Origin: Adiantum capillus-veneris
Taxonomy: Eukaryota; Streptophyta; Polypodiopsida; Polypodiales; Pteridaceae
Reading direction: 5' to 3'
Assembly: GCA_014529385.2 (NCBI GenBank)
Contig: CM043944.1
Span: forward strand, 70,941,895-71,005,894
DNA: 64,000 nt
Position numbers and translations under genes: made by a program. The first letter of the stretch is position 1; each line of letters begins with the position of its first letter. Shown piece after piece: positions 18,807 through 30,539 of the stretch. The notes below the pieces were generated by a model. The model did no database searches, had not been told where the DNA came from, and saw only the letters and a list, made by a program, of their open reading frames with translations.

Positions 18807-19839
18807 GTGCAATAGGGATGATTAATGGTGAATGCTCCGGATGAGTGCTCACTGCATACTCAAGGTTCCTTTTACTCAATGAGAGAGTTGCTTTTACTTG
18901 ATGAGAGATGTGCAAGGACTAGAGAGAGAGAAGAGAGAATGATACTATGAGTGAAAGAGAGAGAGACAGGAGACTTAACACCAAATGGGGTCCCAACCCT
19001 CCCTTTCTATCCCTAGAGAGGTATTTGCTTTAGATTGCACAAATGCTGATACAATGATCCTAGATGCTAAGATGCTAACGGGATCTTGCTGTAGGTGCTT
19101 GGATCTGGGAGGCTAAGGGCTGAAAATTGAAAACATTGGGGCTGATCTGGTACCTAGGCTGAAAGCTGAAAAAGCTAGGGATGATTTGATGCTTGGATTG
19201 AAATGTGCACTTTTCTGGCGATGAAGCTAGGGTTGGAATCTGAAAACGCTGGGCTGATTCTGCTACTAAAGCTGGCAATGGGATGATGGCTGAAAAAACG
19301 TTGATGGCTGAGTCTGGGTTGCAAAAACGCTAGGGGTTTTAATGGCTGGAAACGCCAAAGGGCTGAGGTATTGGAGGTAGGACTGATACTTAACGGGTAC
19401 TGAACTTACTTTGCAAATGGAAGCCTAGGGCTGCTTATATAGCCCTTGAAAGCCAGGTCGAGCAGTAGCAAGGCCAGAAGGCACCCAGGACTTGTAAAAT
19501 GATGCTAATATGTCACTTGTTAATAAGTTGATGAGCTACTAATAAGAGGTGCTTCATATGCGGTGAACTACCTAGGCTGGGTACTAATGATCTATATGTG
19601 AACACTCCCAAGTGCCTACACCTAGCAGACATTGGTTGTGCTCATGTGCTGTCAGAGGGTATGCAACTAATCTAAAGTGCTTCGACATGCACATCCTGTG
19701 TAAAGGCTCACAAGGGTGCAAGAACACTTCCTAGGCTGTCCTAAACCCTAGAAATAGGAGTTAATAGCTTGTCCACATGCCCAGCTTGTACCGATTTTTG
19801 TGGTAGTATTGCGAAGGACTCCTCAAGGGGCTCGGTTAG
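18807..19839. other. Repeat-rich stretch with minus-strand TATA box
   Basis: Holds degenerate repeats of GGCTGAAA(A)..GCTAGGG at about 19079-19380 and a minus-strand TATATAAG at 19434-19441 with GC-rich flank. Could be the LTR of a minus-strand element. No coding domain. Confidence 0.4.
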
Positions 19840-20813
19840 TCGTTAGACTGCCTTGTATGAGTCGTGCAGTAGCAACAAATCCACCCAACCTATGGGCAAG
19901 AAGACCCTTGAACTTGCTGGGAAAACTAGACCCACTAGACCAAGCTCAACTACACTAGTTTAGACTAGACTAGAGTAGACCAGACAAGACAAGGCCAGAC
20001 AAGAACGGACGAGACCAAGTTGCACAAGGGCGAGAGTGAACTAGACCAAGCTTGATCGAGAGGACACCGTGGCTAGTTCACTGGCCACCACACTTCGGAG
20101 ATAGGCATAGTTGTGTTATCATAGCTATTTGTGTTAGCCATTGGCTGCCCATTATGTTTTGTATATATGCTCAGTTGATTTTGAGGATTTCTATGGTCAT
20201 TTAAGTCTAGAATCTTGTGTTACAGTCTACCACTTACACACCTGCACTCTCCTGACACAGTTGGAGCCTCGACACCCCCATTGTACCTGTGGGTCCTTGG
20301 CTTGGAGCCAAGTGTGCTACAAGCCGAAGTCTGTATTGGTTCTTTGCGTATAGTCGAGCCTCCATTGGGTTGGAGTCTATTGTTGTGTCATTCTGAGTCT
20401 TGCTTTGTTCCATATTGCTCTCCAGTGTTTGTTCTATGTTTGGAGTGAAATTTCTTGCATATTGCATTGAGGAGTATCCATAGTAGAGAGCACAACCTAG
20501 ATTTCTTGCTACAAATGCTCTCATTTTTGGCACGTTCAGTGGGGCCTTAACTGAAGTCTCACTCTGTTGCTAAGTTTACATGGTCGAGGAGCTAGAAGGT
20601 CTAGTTTCTTGCCTTGGTATATTTTATTGGTCTAGACTCATCTAATCTAGTCCGGTCTAGACCACCCTCGCCTTCGTCCACCACTCCTTCTGTCTATCAC
20701 GTGTCATTGCCCAAGCAAGAGTCCATAAAGTGTGAATCCAAGGCTAGCTGTAGCCGCTATCCAAAGCCAGTTGTAATTGTTGTCCATGTTGTGTGACACT
20801 GTAACCTGCTACA
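19840..20813 (-). mobile_element. Partial LTR element D, related to C
   Basis: 19840-20080 matches the leader of element C (GCCTTGTATGAGTCGTGCAG, ACCCAACC, GGGCAAGAAGACC, GACCAGAC repeats). 20690-20813 matches the C LTR end (CACGTGTCATTGCCCA, GTGTGACACTGTA, CCTGCTACA). Element E protease sequence continues directly after 20813, so D is inserted in E. The left end and gag are missing. Confidence 0.65.
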
Positions 20814-22178
20814 CAACTCTGGGTGGATGAGGTTTCTGGTGGCTCTTGGATCAAAGAAGATAAGGGCTTTGTGGCCACGAATCTTTCCATAGGCTCTGCA
20901 TAATTCTTTGGAACCATTGGGTACAAAGATGCCATAAATATTTCGAACAAGTCCTACTAATGTTCTCGCTTTCTTGTTGGGAGTTTGCTCTAGAAGTTTA
21001 TCACCTTTGTGAGCTCAGGCGCAGGAAGTGTGCCCTGTCTGGAAACATTCGAAGCACTTGCCTTCTTGTTGCAGAGTTTCTCGTTGGCGGGTAGTCAAAC
21101 GAGGTCGTGTAGGTTGAGTCAAAGTGTCACGAGAATCTCAAGAATTTGTGCATTGTTGTCTAGGATTCTGTGTAGTTACCGGTTGATCGTCAGTTGTAAA
21201 TTCTAGTCTTCTCTTCATGAGTTTGTAGCAAACCGCAGCATGAACACGAGCTCTTGGATTGTCGAGACTTGATTGAAAAAACAATATTCTTGTAGTGGTG
21301 ATGGAAATCGTATGGTGTAGCGCTCACATTGGTCCTTCAAGGTTATCATCTTGAAGAAAGACATTGGGAGGTAGATGTCTACAAACGTCTGGTTGTAGAC
21401 TTCCATAGTTTCTGTGGCCAGCATTTTCAAGCTACCCCATTCTGACAAATGCTGCACTTCAAACAAGGAGGTCATGTAACTTCGGGCAACAGTATTCTTG
21501 AAAGCTTGCCAAGTCCTTGGAGCATGAGGCTTGGTAGCTATAGAACTCCATCATTGCATAGCATTGTCTTTGAGAAAAGTGGCGGTTCGAGAGATTTTGG
21601 ATTCTTCTATGTAGTTCCCTAATGCATAGATATTGTCAAATTGCTGCAAGAACTAAAAAACTTTCTGCCAGTTTTCCACTCCCAAAAAAGTGAAAAATTT
21701 TACCGTAGATCCACCATCTTTGAAGTCTTTAGGCTGATTTAGTATCTGTCCTAGAGGTGGATAATAGGGGTAGGCATACAGGCTCCAACCATTTTACCCA
21801 AGTGGAGGTGGGGAAGGTGCTGGCAAGGGCGGTGGCACAGGAGTGGCACCGGGTAAAAATCAGATGGTGCGACCATATTTCTGAAAACTCCCCCGACCGA
21901 ATAGAAGATTGTGTAGCTTGTCGGGAAGAAGCCCTTGCACTTCCTAGTGCCAGAGGGGGGAAAGCCTGAGGCAACCGAGGTGGTAACATGTACTTGGGAG
22001 ACTGTTGGAAGCTTTGTAGAATAGGTAGGTTCTGTTGAGGGTGCCTCGAGAGTATGTCGTGGAACTCGTCGACAAGGAACTAGAAATACTCGATGGAATC
22101 AAGAAGCGCCATCTTTTCTATCTATACCGATGAGGATCAGAGTGCTCGCCAAAAGAGTGGCTTAAGCTCTAATACCAT
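20814..22178 (-). pseudogene. Element E Gag and protease start
   Basis: Minus-strand Ty3/gypsy Gag: the ORF at 21215-21475 reads LSEWGSLKMLATETMEVYNQ, FFKMITLKDQCERYTIRFPS and LQEYCFFNQVSTIQELV. It parallels element F Gag (62869-63219: TFRDQIDRFCYGLPKEIREY). The protease start ALIFFDPRATRNLIHPE is read up to the D junction at 20814; its catalytic triplet is D-P-R. Gag upstream (21480-22130) is broken by several stops. Confidence 0.75.
22166..22177 (-). other. Primer-binding site of element E
   Basis: The minus strand reads TGGTATTAGAGC, one base after the LTR end. It matches the initiator-tRNA-Met PBS TGGTATCAGAGC with one difference. Confidence 0.9.
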
Positions 22179-22700
22179 TGTAACAGGAAGGCACCACATG
22201 TGAGTTGAAAGGAATAGAGTGGAACATTTTAGCACTTCAAAACAAGAACACAGAAAGAGAGAGAAGATCCACAGGGTAGACACAAAGTGGCAGAGTTCCA
22301 CTCCCAGAGCACTGGCCCAAAAACCTGGTGCCCCTTTCGGTATTTCTTTTATATTGCTTCACAAAGGTGGACTCGATCTCTACTTCCGCATGTGCCAGAA
22401 TGCCAGAGTGAGCCCCCAAGGCTCATATTTATAGGCCCTTGGTCCAAAAGCAACTGAAGTGAAAAGCTTGAGCTTCCAAAAGCATCTGATGCAAAAATCT
22501 TGCACCTTTGGGCTGTTCCGTGTTTTACAAAAATTCCGTACAGATTTGCCACATCACCAAGTTCCATGTTTTGCAGGCTGGTCTGTACACGTGGCCATCT
22601 CAGCAGTTTTTAGGGTTTGCTGGATCACGGCAGAGTTGTCCAATTGAGGTCTTTAAATGCCTGACCCCCCTCGGGGTTGCCATGTTGCCAACTTATGACA
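22179..22700 (-). repeat. 5' LTR of element E (522 bp)
   Basis: Plus-strand termini TGTAAC...TATGACA (minus strand TGTCATA..GTTACA). Contains minus-strand TATAAATAT at 22425-22433 and the conserved reverse motif CCCCTTTCGGTATTTCTT at 22331-22348. A short (AG)n run at about 22253-22264 is the site that in the paralogous LTR of element F holds the N3/N4 insertion. Confidence 0.88.
22425..22433 (-). promoter_or_regulatory. TATA box in LTR of element E
   Basis: Minus strand GGCCTATAAATATGAGCC, about 80 nt upstream of the conserved AAGAAATACCGAAAGGGG block, as expected for the U3/R boundary. Confidence 0.6.
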
Positions 22701-22885
22701 CTTTCTCCTCTCTCTATCTCTCTACATCTCTACCTTATCTCTCTGAGTCTCTCTGACGTATCTAAAAGAAATCATCAGCAACACAAAGTTGCATTCATTG
22801 ACGCAAGAAAAGAACAAAGGATCGTGAAAAGTGTAAATTTCTTGATTCTACCTAATCTCTCAATTCCGCTGCGTCTGACAATGTA
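22701..22885 (+). repeat. CT-rich tract and dispersed repeat R, copy 2
   Basis: 22701-22757 is CT-rich (CTCTCTCTATCTCTCTACATC and similar). It leads into the R sequence (ACACAAAGTTGCATTCATTG..GACGCAAG..CCGCTGCGTCTGACA) homologous to 3133-3265. No LINE is present in the CT tract here. Confidence 0.65.
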
Positions 22886-24464
22886 GTCTCATTCCATGCC
22901 CTTTTTTGACTGTATCTTGTTTCTGTAAATATACATGGATGATGACCTTCTTTCAAAGAAACCTGGATAAGGGCAAGTGCACGAAAGAAAGATGGGATGA
23001 AGGGAAATCTAGGAGAAGGGAAGCAACAACATGGTTCCCTGCAGTGCAAAGAATGGAGCCTGGACGCTACAAGCGTTGCACACATCAGCCCAAAGCTCCT
23101 ACTGAAAATGTTTCTTCTTCTTCGGCCAATTCTTGTACTCCCAAAGGCATTTGGCTCTCACAATGCAGCAAACTAAAAGGAAAACAGTAGACAGATAATA
23201 CACAGAAAAATGGCCAGAGAAACAAGATTCTTCTATTTCAATAACACATTACAAATGCGTGCACTCTTCTAGTGTAGCTTAGATTGCAATCACGGACAGA
23301 TACTAGATGAAGGGCTAAAGCGCTGGATGCTGGCTGACTGGGTGATTAATGATGTTGACTCTGGTTGCGCTTATATAATACAAAACCTCATGACCATATG
23401 GAATATTCCTTATCTAACAAGGGATACTTTGGCCAGGGTCCCGCAAGGACCCCTATTAGGGAACCTAGTATAACTTTCAACCCGCATAGAAACGCTTTAG
23501 TTGTTACCACTCACGAGCAATCTTCCCTACCTACCTTAAGTTAAACCCACAAAATATCAATTTTCAACCATCATGTCGCATGGTAGACCTCGCTTGACTT
23601 CAAAATCGGGGCCCCAACAATGGCTGGGCCACACATGGCTTCTCCTCGTAATGGGGGCCTGACAACTTGATCACCATGGACCATTAGTGGTCTTATAAGG
23701 GTGGAGTATTGAGCATATGTAACAAGATCTACGAATTGAGTTTTTGTCATGGCTCAGATTGATAGCATATTTTGATCATCCTTTCAGAGCCTCAAGACAC
23801 AAAGTGTCTTTTTCTGTTTACAAGCCTTGCTTGTAAACTTCCTATGCGGTTCAAGAGAAAAAGCCATTTTTATGTGGCACATATTTTTCAAAAACATATT
23901 TGCATATCTTAACTTTCTAAACACAACAAACATAAAAGTTGTAGATCTTGCAACTTACTTTCCAAAAGCAACCCAAAGTACCAATAGTGCAATCTTTGGC
24001 CCCACACCTGGTAATTTCAGCTGCAACAACAACCAGCCTTAATAGATGTAAATCATCATTTTTTCTTTTCTAAGGAAGTACAAAATCTGAGCCGGACAAC
24101 TATAAAACAATTTGGGCACTTAAGACACCATAAATCTAAAACACTTGACAAAATCCTTATAAAAACTTGGAGTGCCCTGCACCGTCTGAAATCAATGATT
24201 ATTGCTTAGGGGATACGAGAAGCTTGGTCAGGTTGCACACCATTGCAACACACAAGCGCATGTGCATGTGTTTTTGTCAATGTACGCAAGTGTCGTGACT
24301 ACAAATGCAGCATCTGATGCTGCAATGCTCATCAGCATCCTTAGTCTAATTGAGCTGAACTGTTCTGTATTGAGGTTAACAGCTAGTCAATACGCCAGAC
24401 TTTGCTGTGTTTAGGGTACTACTTAAATGGTACTACTCTTTCCAATTATTTGCATTACTTTTTT
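22886..24464. other. Unassigned stretch
   Basis: No domain recognised. A minus-strand TATTATATAA lies at 23371-23380. GGGTCCCGCAAGGACCC near 23437 is a short imperfect palindrome. CCATTTTTATGTGGCACATATTT (given in two parts: CCATTTTTATGT + GGCACATATTT, 23864-23886) recurs inverted at 27097-27119. Confidence 0.45.
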
Positions 24465-24805
24465 TTTGTAAATCTGCTTTGATTAATTTACAAGTGGGAA
24501 ACCTCAAAGCGAGGGAAATCCACGAAAAGAAAGGGATACAAAACACGGAGCACTATGAGGCTCCGAAGGCTAGAAACAGTCAAAGTAAATCCTGTAGGTA
24601 TCAAGAGTGATCTCTCCAGCGTCATAGGCAAAATGCAGCGCTTGACCAAGAGATAATTTGAAATAGGGAAAGGGGTCAACAAAAGTGCACTGGAAATTAA
24701 GGAGTTCCTATGGTTCCAGATGGCCCACATAGTCCAAAATCTGACCCTGGTGAAGAACACGGCAAACTGAGATTGCGGTGACCGAAGCACCCCAAAAAGC
24801 CAAAA

Positions 24806-25858
24806 TCATTTGTGAAAAGAGCCGGAAGGAAAACGCAGCCGAAGAGAACTTGACACTTGCCGAATGAAGGCTCTGGAGTGACGACAACACCACAGTAAGT
24901 GTGGCACAGTCTCCTCAGCTTCAAGGCATCTCGGGCAGCAGGAAGGCGCAATATGCCGGGCATGCAACACATTGCCAACAGGTAGAGCTCCCACCAAGCA
25001 CCGCCAGAAGAAAACACGTTCCTTCAAAGGCAGATGACTCTGCCAAATGCGAGACAATGTGTGTTGCCACCACAAGGATGACTCTAAAAGCGGCCACAAC
25101 TGATTACCCTGATGCACAATCCATACATCAGACTGAAGGATGGCATAGACACTGGCAGCTGAGATGCAGTCCAATCTAGTAGTAGCCAGATTCCAATTAG
25201 AGAAGCGAGAGTCCACATCCAGAGGAGGAATGGGTGAATGAGCAGCAAGCATCCTTTGAATCTCCCGCCAGAGAGGAGAATAGTGAAGGCCCAACCGAAA
25301 GCGGGAGACGGCATCAACGAAAGAAAGAACATAACTCGAGTCATCAACCACCTGATGCACCTGACAGATTCCTTTTTGGGAAAGAAAATACGCTTGGCGA
25401 GGAGACCGTTGAACCAAAGTCGAAGCAAAAACCCTGCTCCAATGCAAACTCTCCAAGCGAAGAGAGTTACCCCCACAGGATTGTCGACCTTCCCAAGCCA
25501 AATGCGAAGTGACAACCTTCCAATAAACAATTAGAGAAGAAGTAAAGGCACATCCAGAAATGTGTCCTTCAAGCTTCCCAAAAACAACATCCCAATAAGT
25601 TGGTTTCCAATGACCAAAAGAAGGGGTGACAATGTGTGCACACAAAAGTGTGACCATGAGAGCCCAAGGTTGCTGCTGCTCCACCAAAACTGGCAACAAC
25701 ATAGCTTTCCAAGCCAGAAGATGACGTCTCAAGTCCAAAATACTCCAAGCCGCTTGGGAGAACACAGCTTCCATAGATAGAAGCCGAAGGCCCCTCTTGC
25801 TAGACGAGGTCCGCCAAAAATGCTCTAAAATATTGGACATGAGGGACTGCAAGCGCAA
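24806..25858 (-). pseudogene. LINE M ORF2 C-terminal part
   Basis: 350 codons open on the minus strand. KRGLRLLSMEAVFSQAAW, WSILDLRRHLLAWKAMLLPV, SFGHWKPTYWDVVFGKLEG and SLHWSRVFASTLVQRSPRQA are shared with K and L. The zinc-binding domain (zf-RVT type) is SHLPLKERVFFWRCLVGALP followed by CCPRCLEAEETVPHLLW. RT sits upstream in other frames. Confidence 0.82.
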
Positions 25859-26013
25859 CCGAGGCTAGGATAACAAAGGCAAGTAAAACTGCACATAAGC
25901 CACAAGGATGCATTGGACAATCCTGAGAAGCACACGAAGTGGCCACGTGAATAATTCAACTTGGAATGCAGACGTCGGAGCACCCTATCCAGTTTCTGCA
26001 TAGCCAATACATT

Positions 26014-26349
26014 CTAGCCCAGCGGATAACCCAAATGGCGAACCAGAACATGTGGAGGAACAATCTCCCTAGGCCACAATATCTTATGCCAGTCACACTC
26101 TTTCAGAGGCAATAGCTTGGATTTGCAAAAGTTAACTTTGAGACCTATTGCCAATCCAAACAAGTGAAGAGTATGCATAATCTGTTGTACATCATCATAG
26201 TTATTACGATGCATGAACAAAGAGTCATCCGCATAAGCCTGACCAGCAAACTGCCGACCAGAAGGTAAAGTCAGGCCATGTAGCCTACCAGTGGAAGTCA
26301 AGGAATCCAAATACATAAACAAGGGATGAGTAGCGATCGCATAAAGCAA
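26014..26349 (-). pseudogene. LINE M reverse transcriptase palm fragment
   Basis: A 111-codon minus-strand ORF with LYAIATHPLFMYLDSLTS, GQAYADDSLFMHRN (catalytic YADD) and LKVNFCKSKLLPL, ending HVLVRHLGYPLG at a stop. Same order as ORF2 of LINE L residues 530-640. Confidence 0.85.
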
Positions 26350-26745
26350 AGCACTCAGAGGGCAGCCTTGCCTTACCGACTGTCAGATTCTGTGAGAGAA
26401 CCATCCAGCAAGCCTGCAGAAGTACTGTGTGCATACAAGAAAAACACGACACGGGATAGCCTAGGCCAAAAGCCCAAATGTTGCATGGTATCCGCAATGT
26501 AATCCCAAAGAACAATATCAAATGCCTTTTCAATGTCGACCTTCATAATTAAGACATCCTGTCAAGTATATTTTGCATATTCCATACCAATGATGACATT
26601 CGCGAGGTTATCAGTAATTTGACGTCGCGGAATGAAGCCGTATTGAGATTGATGCAAGCCTTCATGCAGAAAGCACTTGCGTCGGTTAGCAAGCATTTTT
26701 GCATTGCACTGAATCGACCCACATAAAACCTCACCTAGTGCAAAG

Positions 26746-27355
26746 GGGTGTGTAAATGGCCCAATTAATGGAAGAAGACAGGTATGTGGCAATCTTATTT
26801 TGTTGTCCAATGGTCCAATGGTGAAGACTTCCAGAGGACCATCTTCAAAACTAGGGGTTCCAAGGGGAAGCTTAAGTCCGGGGAGTCCACTATGTTCTTT
26901 CTGATGGGATTCATATGTCAAGGCTCAAGCCCAGAGGACCGTAAGACCATCATGATAGGATAGGAGTACCATACCGAACTCTTTTGGACAAATGATAAAA
27001 TAAAAAAATCTTTCTTTTTATGCAGAATACTATTGGCCAAAAAACCATACTCAGGTGACCCATCCCACAACCAAGGACTAGAAAAGAGCCACCGAGAAAT
27101 ATGTGCCACATAAAAATGGTTTGTAGTAGCACAACGTGATCTCTCCCTCACAAATCTGCATGTGCAAAATGATACTCCAGAAATTGATGTCTTTGTAACA
27201 ATGATCAAGGATTTGGGCTTTCTTCCCCTCTATAGCGCTTGCAATCGCTTCAACAGTGTCCATCCTAACACTTCACTACACAAATGCAAGATCTAAATAC
27301 TTAAAGCTGAAGTTCAACAAAGAGACACAAAATACGTACTGATTCAAGATTGGGC
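26746..27355. other. Unassigned stretch right of LINE M
   Basis: No recognised domain. The minus strand has a 61-codon ORF at 27078-27263 starting MDTVEAIASAIEGKKAQILD, which could be an exon, but I cannot identify it. Confidence 0.35.
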
Positions 27356-27371
27356 AAGAAACAAGAAGTAC
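27356..27371. repeat. TSD of LINE I1, left copy
   Basis: AAGAAACAAGAAGTAC, identical to 28946-28961. Confidence 0.93.
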
Positions 27372-28945
27372 TATACCCACAGAGTGACACACCTCTCTTG
27401 AGCCAGAGGCTCTATATTGGATGGGGGCTTTCACTTTACCCGAGGTACTCATTGCAGTTAGGGCTTGCTCAAACGCAAAGGTTTGCATGTTCTTTGAGGT
27501 TCAAAGAGGGGGCCACCTCCATAGAGTTACTATTGATGCACCAGAGGTGGCCGAATGTGCTTTCAACGGATCCGATTTGTGGGCATCAATGAGCGGACCT
27601 GTGTGATAGACCGACCCATCAGCTCTTGACTCGGGACACTGGCAGTTATGGGCTTGGGAGGGCCGCCCCCTAGTGCGAGTGCAATGGGAACCGGGGGAGT
27701 GGTTTTGGACGGATCCTTTTACTCTAGCCGATCACCCGGGGACTCCCTTTTTTAATTACACAGAATGGTTACATGTTCTTTGAGGTTCAAAGAGGGGGCC
27801 GCCTCAATAGAGTTACTATTGACGCACCAGAGGTGGCCGAATGCTGCTTTCAACGGATCCAAGTTGTGGGCATCAGTGAGAGGACCTGTGTGATAGACCG
27901 ACCCATCAGATCTTGACTCAGGACACTGGCAGTTATGGACTTGGGAAGGCCGCCCCCTAGTGCGAGTGCAATGGGAACCGGGGGAGTGGTTTTGGAGGGA
28001 TCCGTTTACTCTAGCCGGTCACGTGGGGACTCCCTTTTTTAATTACACAGAATGGTTGGGATGTCAGATACTCATAGTACGAAGAGACACTCGTCCTGCT
28101 ACAATGGACCATTGGCAGGAGGAGGGTTTCACGACTGAGTTCTTGCAGATTTTTGGGGGTGCCTATGGGACAGCAGACAGCCGAGGAGAGTCACTATGTT
28201 TCACTGGCTAGTTGCACACCGAGCTACTGCAGTTGGGAGTTGGTTGGTGCACACTGGCCACTCTAGAGTCTACTGTATGCACCCCCTGTGACCATACACT
28301 TGAGACACAGCGCCGCTGTCTATGGGACCGCCCCATGGCACAGCAGGTTTGGCTTTGGATTTTGATGCCTGCACTATCGACATCTAGTCAGTAAACTTGA
28401 AGTGTTGCAGCTTGGTCCACCCTCACGGACCTAGCACTTCGTTTTGAGATGGCTTCAGTCAACAAGATGATTGTGATTCAACTGGGCCAGCCTAGACTCA
28501 AGCCCACCACAGAGCTTGTACCTTAAGAGTGGAGCAAAGATAAGAGAGAATTTTTGGGAGCTCATCTACAGCCTAACACTTTGCTCATCTGGACCCAAGG
28601 CTCAACCCATCTCACCAGCGGAGACTGTACATGACATCTGGCTAGAGCTGATCCATACACTCTTGGGGACAGTTTGAGAGGTTTCAGGGCAGCTCCGATC
28701 GCATGTGGGAGCGCGCGTTGCGACTCTCGCAACTAGGGCCCTTCTTCACCATAGCTCATGGAGTGCCTAGATGGCAGTACCACCCACCAATGTGGTTGTT
28801 TCCTCCTCCCATATGTTGATTTAGCCATCATTGTACATATCTTGTTTTTTCATTGGGAGAATGTCCCCACATTTTGACGGAGCCCTCTCTAGTCCATTGG
28901 GCAGGTTTCTTAACTAATGGAAGGATCTTTTTCTTGCCAAAAAGA
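27372..28945 (+). mobile_element. LINE I1, 5' truncated, with internal tandem duplication
   Basis: Corresponds to the last 1.3 kb of LINE I3 (about 44865-46185). Flanked by a 16-bp TSD. A 286-bp unit (27486-27771) is repeated at 27772-28057. The 3' end is ACTAATGGAAGGATCTTTTT..AAAAAG. The coding remnant includes PATMDHWQEEGFTTEFLQIF and the zinc-binding segment around CDHTLETQRRCLWDRPMAQQ, with many stops. Confidence 0.9.
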
Positions 28946-28961
28946 AAGAAACAAGAAGTAC
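28946..28961. repeat. TSD of LINE I1, right copy
   Basis: Exact 16-bp match to 27356-27371. Confidence 0.93.
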
Positions 28962-29051
28962 ATTCTTTGCAATGAAAAAACCTAAAACTTTCATCGTGAT
29001 GAGAAATAAAATGGTGAAAGCACAGACTTTACTGGTTCAAATAAAACTTAC

Positions 29052-29139
29052 GAGCTCATCCAATGTGCCAGGAACATTGCCATTGAAAGGGCAACCAGAA
29101 AGCTTCTCTGCAATTGCCTTAAGATGCTTTGCCTTTTGC
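29052..29139 (-). pseudogene. Possible leucine-rich-repeat exon
   Basis: Minus strand: acceptor GGCAG before 29139, an 88-nt open exon, then donor CTC/GTAAGT at 29051. It encodes HLKAIAEKLSGCPFNGNVPG then TLDEL, which resembles a plant LRR unit (LxGCxFxGxIPxxLxxL). Only one exon is seen and LINE I1 lies downstream, so this may be a gene with TE-filled introns or a relic. The call rests on motif resemblance alone. Confidence 0.35.
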
Positions 29140-29399
29140 CTGCCACATCCTTAGTCGTTAAAAACTACATTAAAGGTCTATGTGAATGTCAAATAAAATA
29201 TCATGCATGACCATGCAACAGGAAAAAAGAAGCACACAAAAAAAATGTGCAATATGAGATTCAACAATTCGCAATTTGGAGGTCAGCAAGGTGAGAAGGA
29301 GATGGTTTTCTAATTCAATTTAAGTAGAAATTTACTCAGGAAGAAAAAGAAAAAAGGTTTTTTCTCCTCATTAAAGAGGTTCAGTTTTGTTCTCTCTTT

Positions 29400-30535
29400 T
29401 AAAAGACAGCATCCTCACATTGATAACCAAAGAAACGTGGATATTGCCTTGTCTAATGTTATTAAGCTGTGTGAACTTTTCTATGGACTGAGATGCTCAA
29501 GCTCATGCCTTGATTGCAAAATCTGTCAAGCCTTCTACAATTCCACACATTCGTTCATGCAAGACAGCTGAAGATGCATGGGATATATTTGCAAATCAGC
29601 ATAAGTCAGAAATGAGGCTCATGTTGCTTATTTCGTAAGCAGTTAGCACATGAATGAGGGCGACTCTAGGGACAATTTTTTGACAAAGCCTAAAGAATTT
29701 TCAAAGAGCCTAATAGTCAGCTTGTAGATTGTTCTCGATGGTCTTCCTGATTCTTATCAGAGCTTTGTGTCTACACTTCCTATGATGATCGAAGGGAATC
29801 CAAATGGCCTGGCCTGTCATGTGAGGAATTGGTTTCAGTTTTGCTACAAGAAGAGAAATTAAGGCAAAACAAGAACATTATGTATGTTGCAGATCAGACT
29901 TTTGTGTCTAGTTAGAAAGGCAAAGGTAAATTTGCTGATTCTGCTGGCAAGCAGAAATCTACACCTATTGCTAATAATAAGTAGAAAGCTCCAGCTGTTG
30001 CTGATAAGAATGAGAAGAAACAAAAGACAATGTTTTTGCAAGTATTAAGGCTAATGATCATATCACTGAGCAATGTCCTGAGTTAATTGCAAAAGAGGTA
30101 AAAAAGAAGAGGCTAACATGAATGTTCCCGAGGCCTCTCCTTTTGTTGAAGATTTTGCAGATATTGCGTAGGATGCAGAATGGTCTTTTTCAACTCATTG
30201 CAATTATGACCCAGTGTTGCATGATGTGTGCTGATTAGGTGTCGCAGATTCTCATGCATGGTACTTTGAGAGTGGTTCCAATAAGCATATTACCTAGCAA
30301 TGTCATTTATTCACTTTTCTTGAGACTAACTACGGACAAGACACCATCCGGTGGTGGTCCGTGCGGTCTAGCAATAACTACTGCAACACATGGTAAAGAG
30401 ATTGTTGTGCAGACTTCTCAGTCTGGCCTTACAGTTTTTGAGGATTGGTTGCTTGGCCATGTTGGCTTGCCGCTGCTTCCTCATTTCTTCAGAAGAGTGA
30501 CCACACACACTGAAGAAGTAAAGGGAGAAGCTTGA
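29400..30535 (+). pseudogene. Ty1/copia Gag and protease remnant
   Basis: About 29487-29600 reads DAQAHALIAKSVKPSTIPH, then KTAEDAWDIFANQHKSEMRL, the copia Gag (UBN2-type) signature. A decayed zinc knuckle CFCK..H..QCPEL lies at about 30027-30085. HAWYFESGSNKHIT at 30246-30290 is the copia protease site, with the catalytic Asp replaced by Glu. Many stops. The 3' part is cut off by LINE I2. Confidence 0.75.
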
Positions 30536-30539
30536 CCCC

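Larger units (their letters stand above)
24465..26745 (-). mobile_element. LINE M, 5' truncated, minus strand
   Basis: The 3' end at 24465 reads (minus) CCCACTTGTAAATTAATC..GATTTACAAAAAAAAA. This matches the 3' ends of J, K and L, except that no TG tract follows. Coding on the minus strand: GLHQSQYGFIPRRQITDNLA (about 26655-26595), the RT catalytic GQAYADDSLFMHRNN (about 26250-26200), HLGYPLG, then the C-terminal zinc-binding region (24806-25858). Several frameshifts. The closest relative in the window is K. Confidence 0.85.

Noticed and set aside
23827-24042. Hypothetical small protein
   Set aside because: AT-rich stretch, no domain, no splice or start context that distinguishes it from chance.
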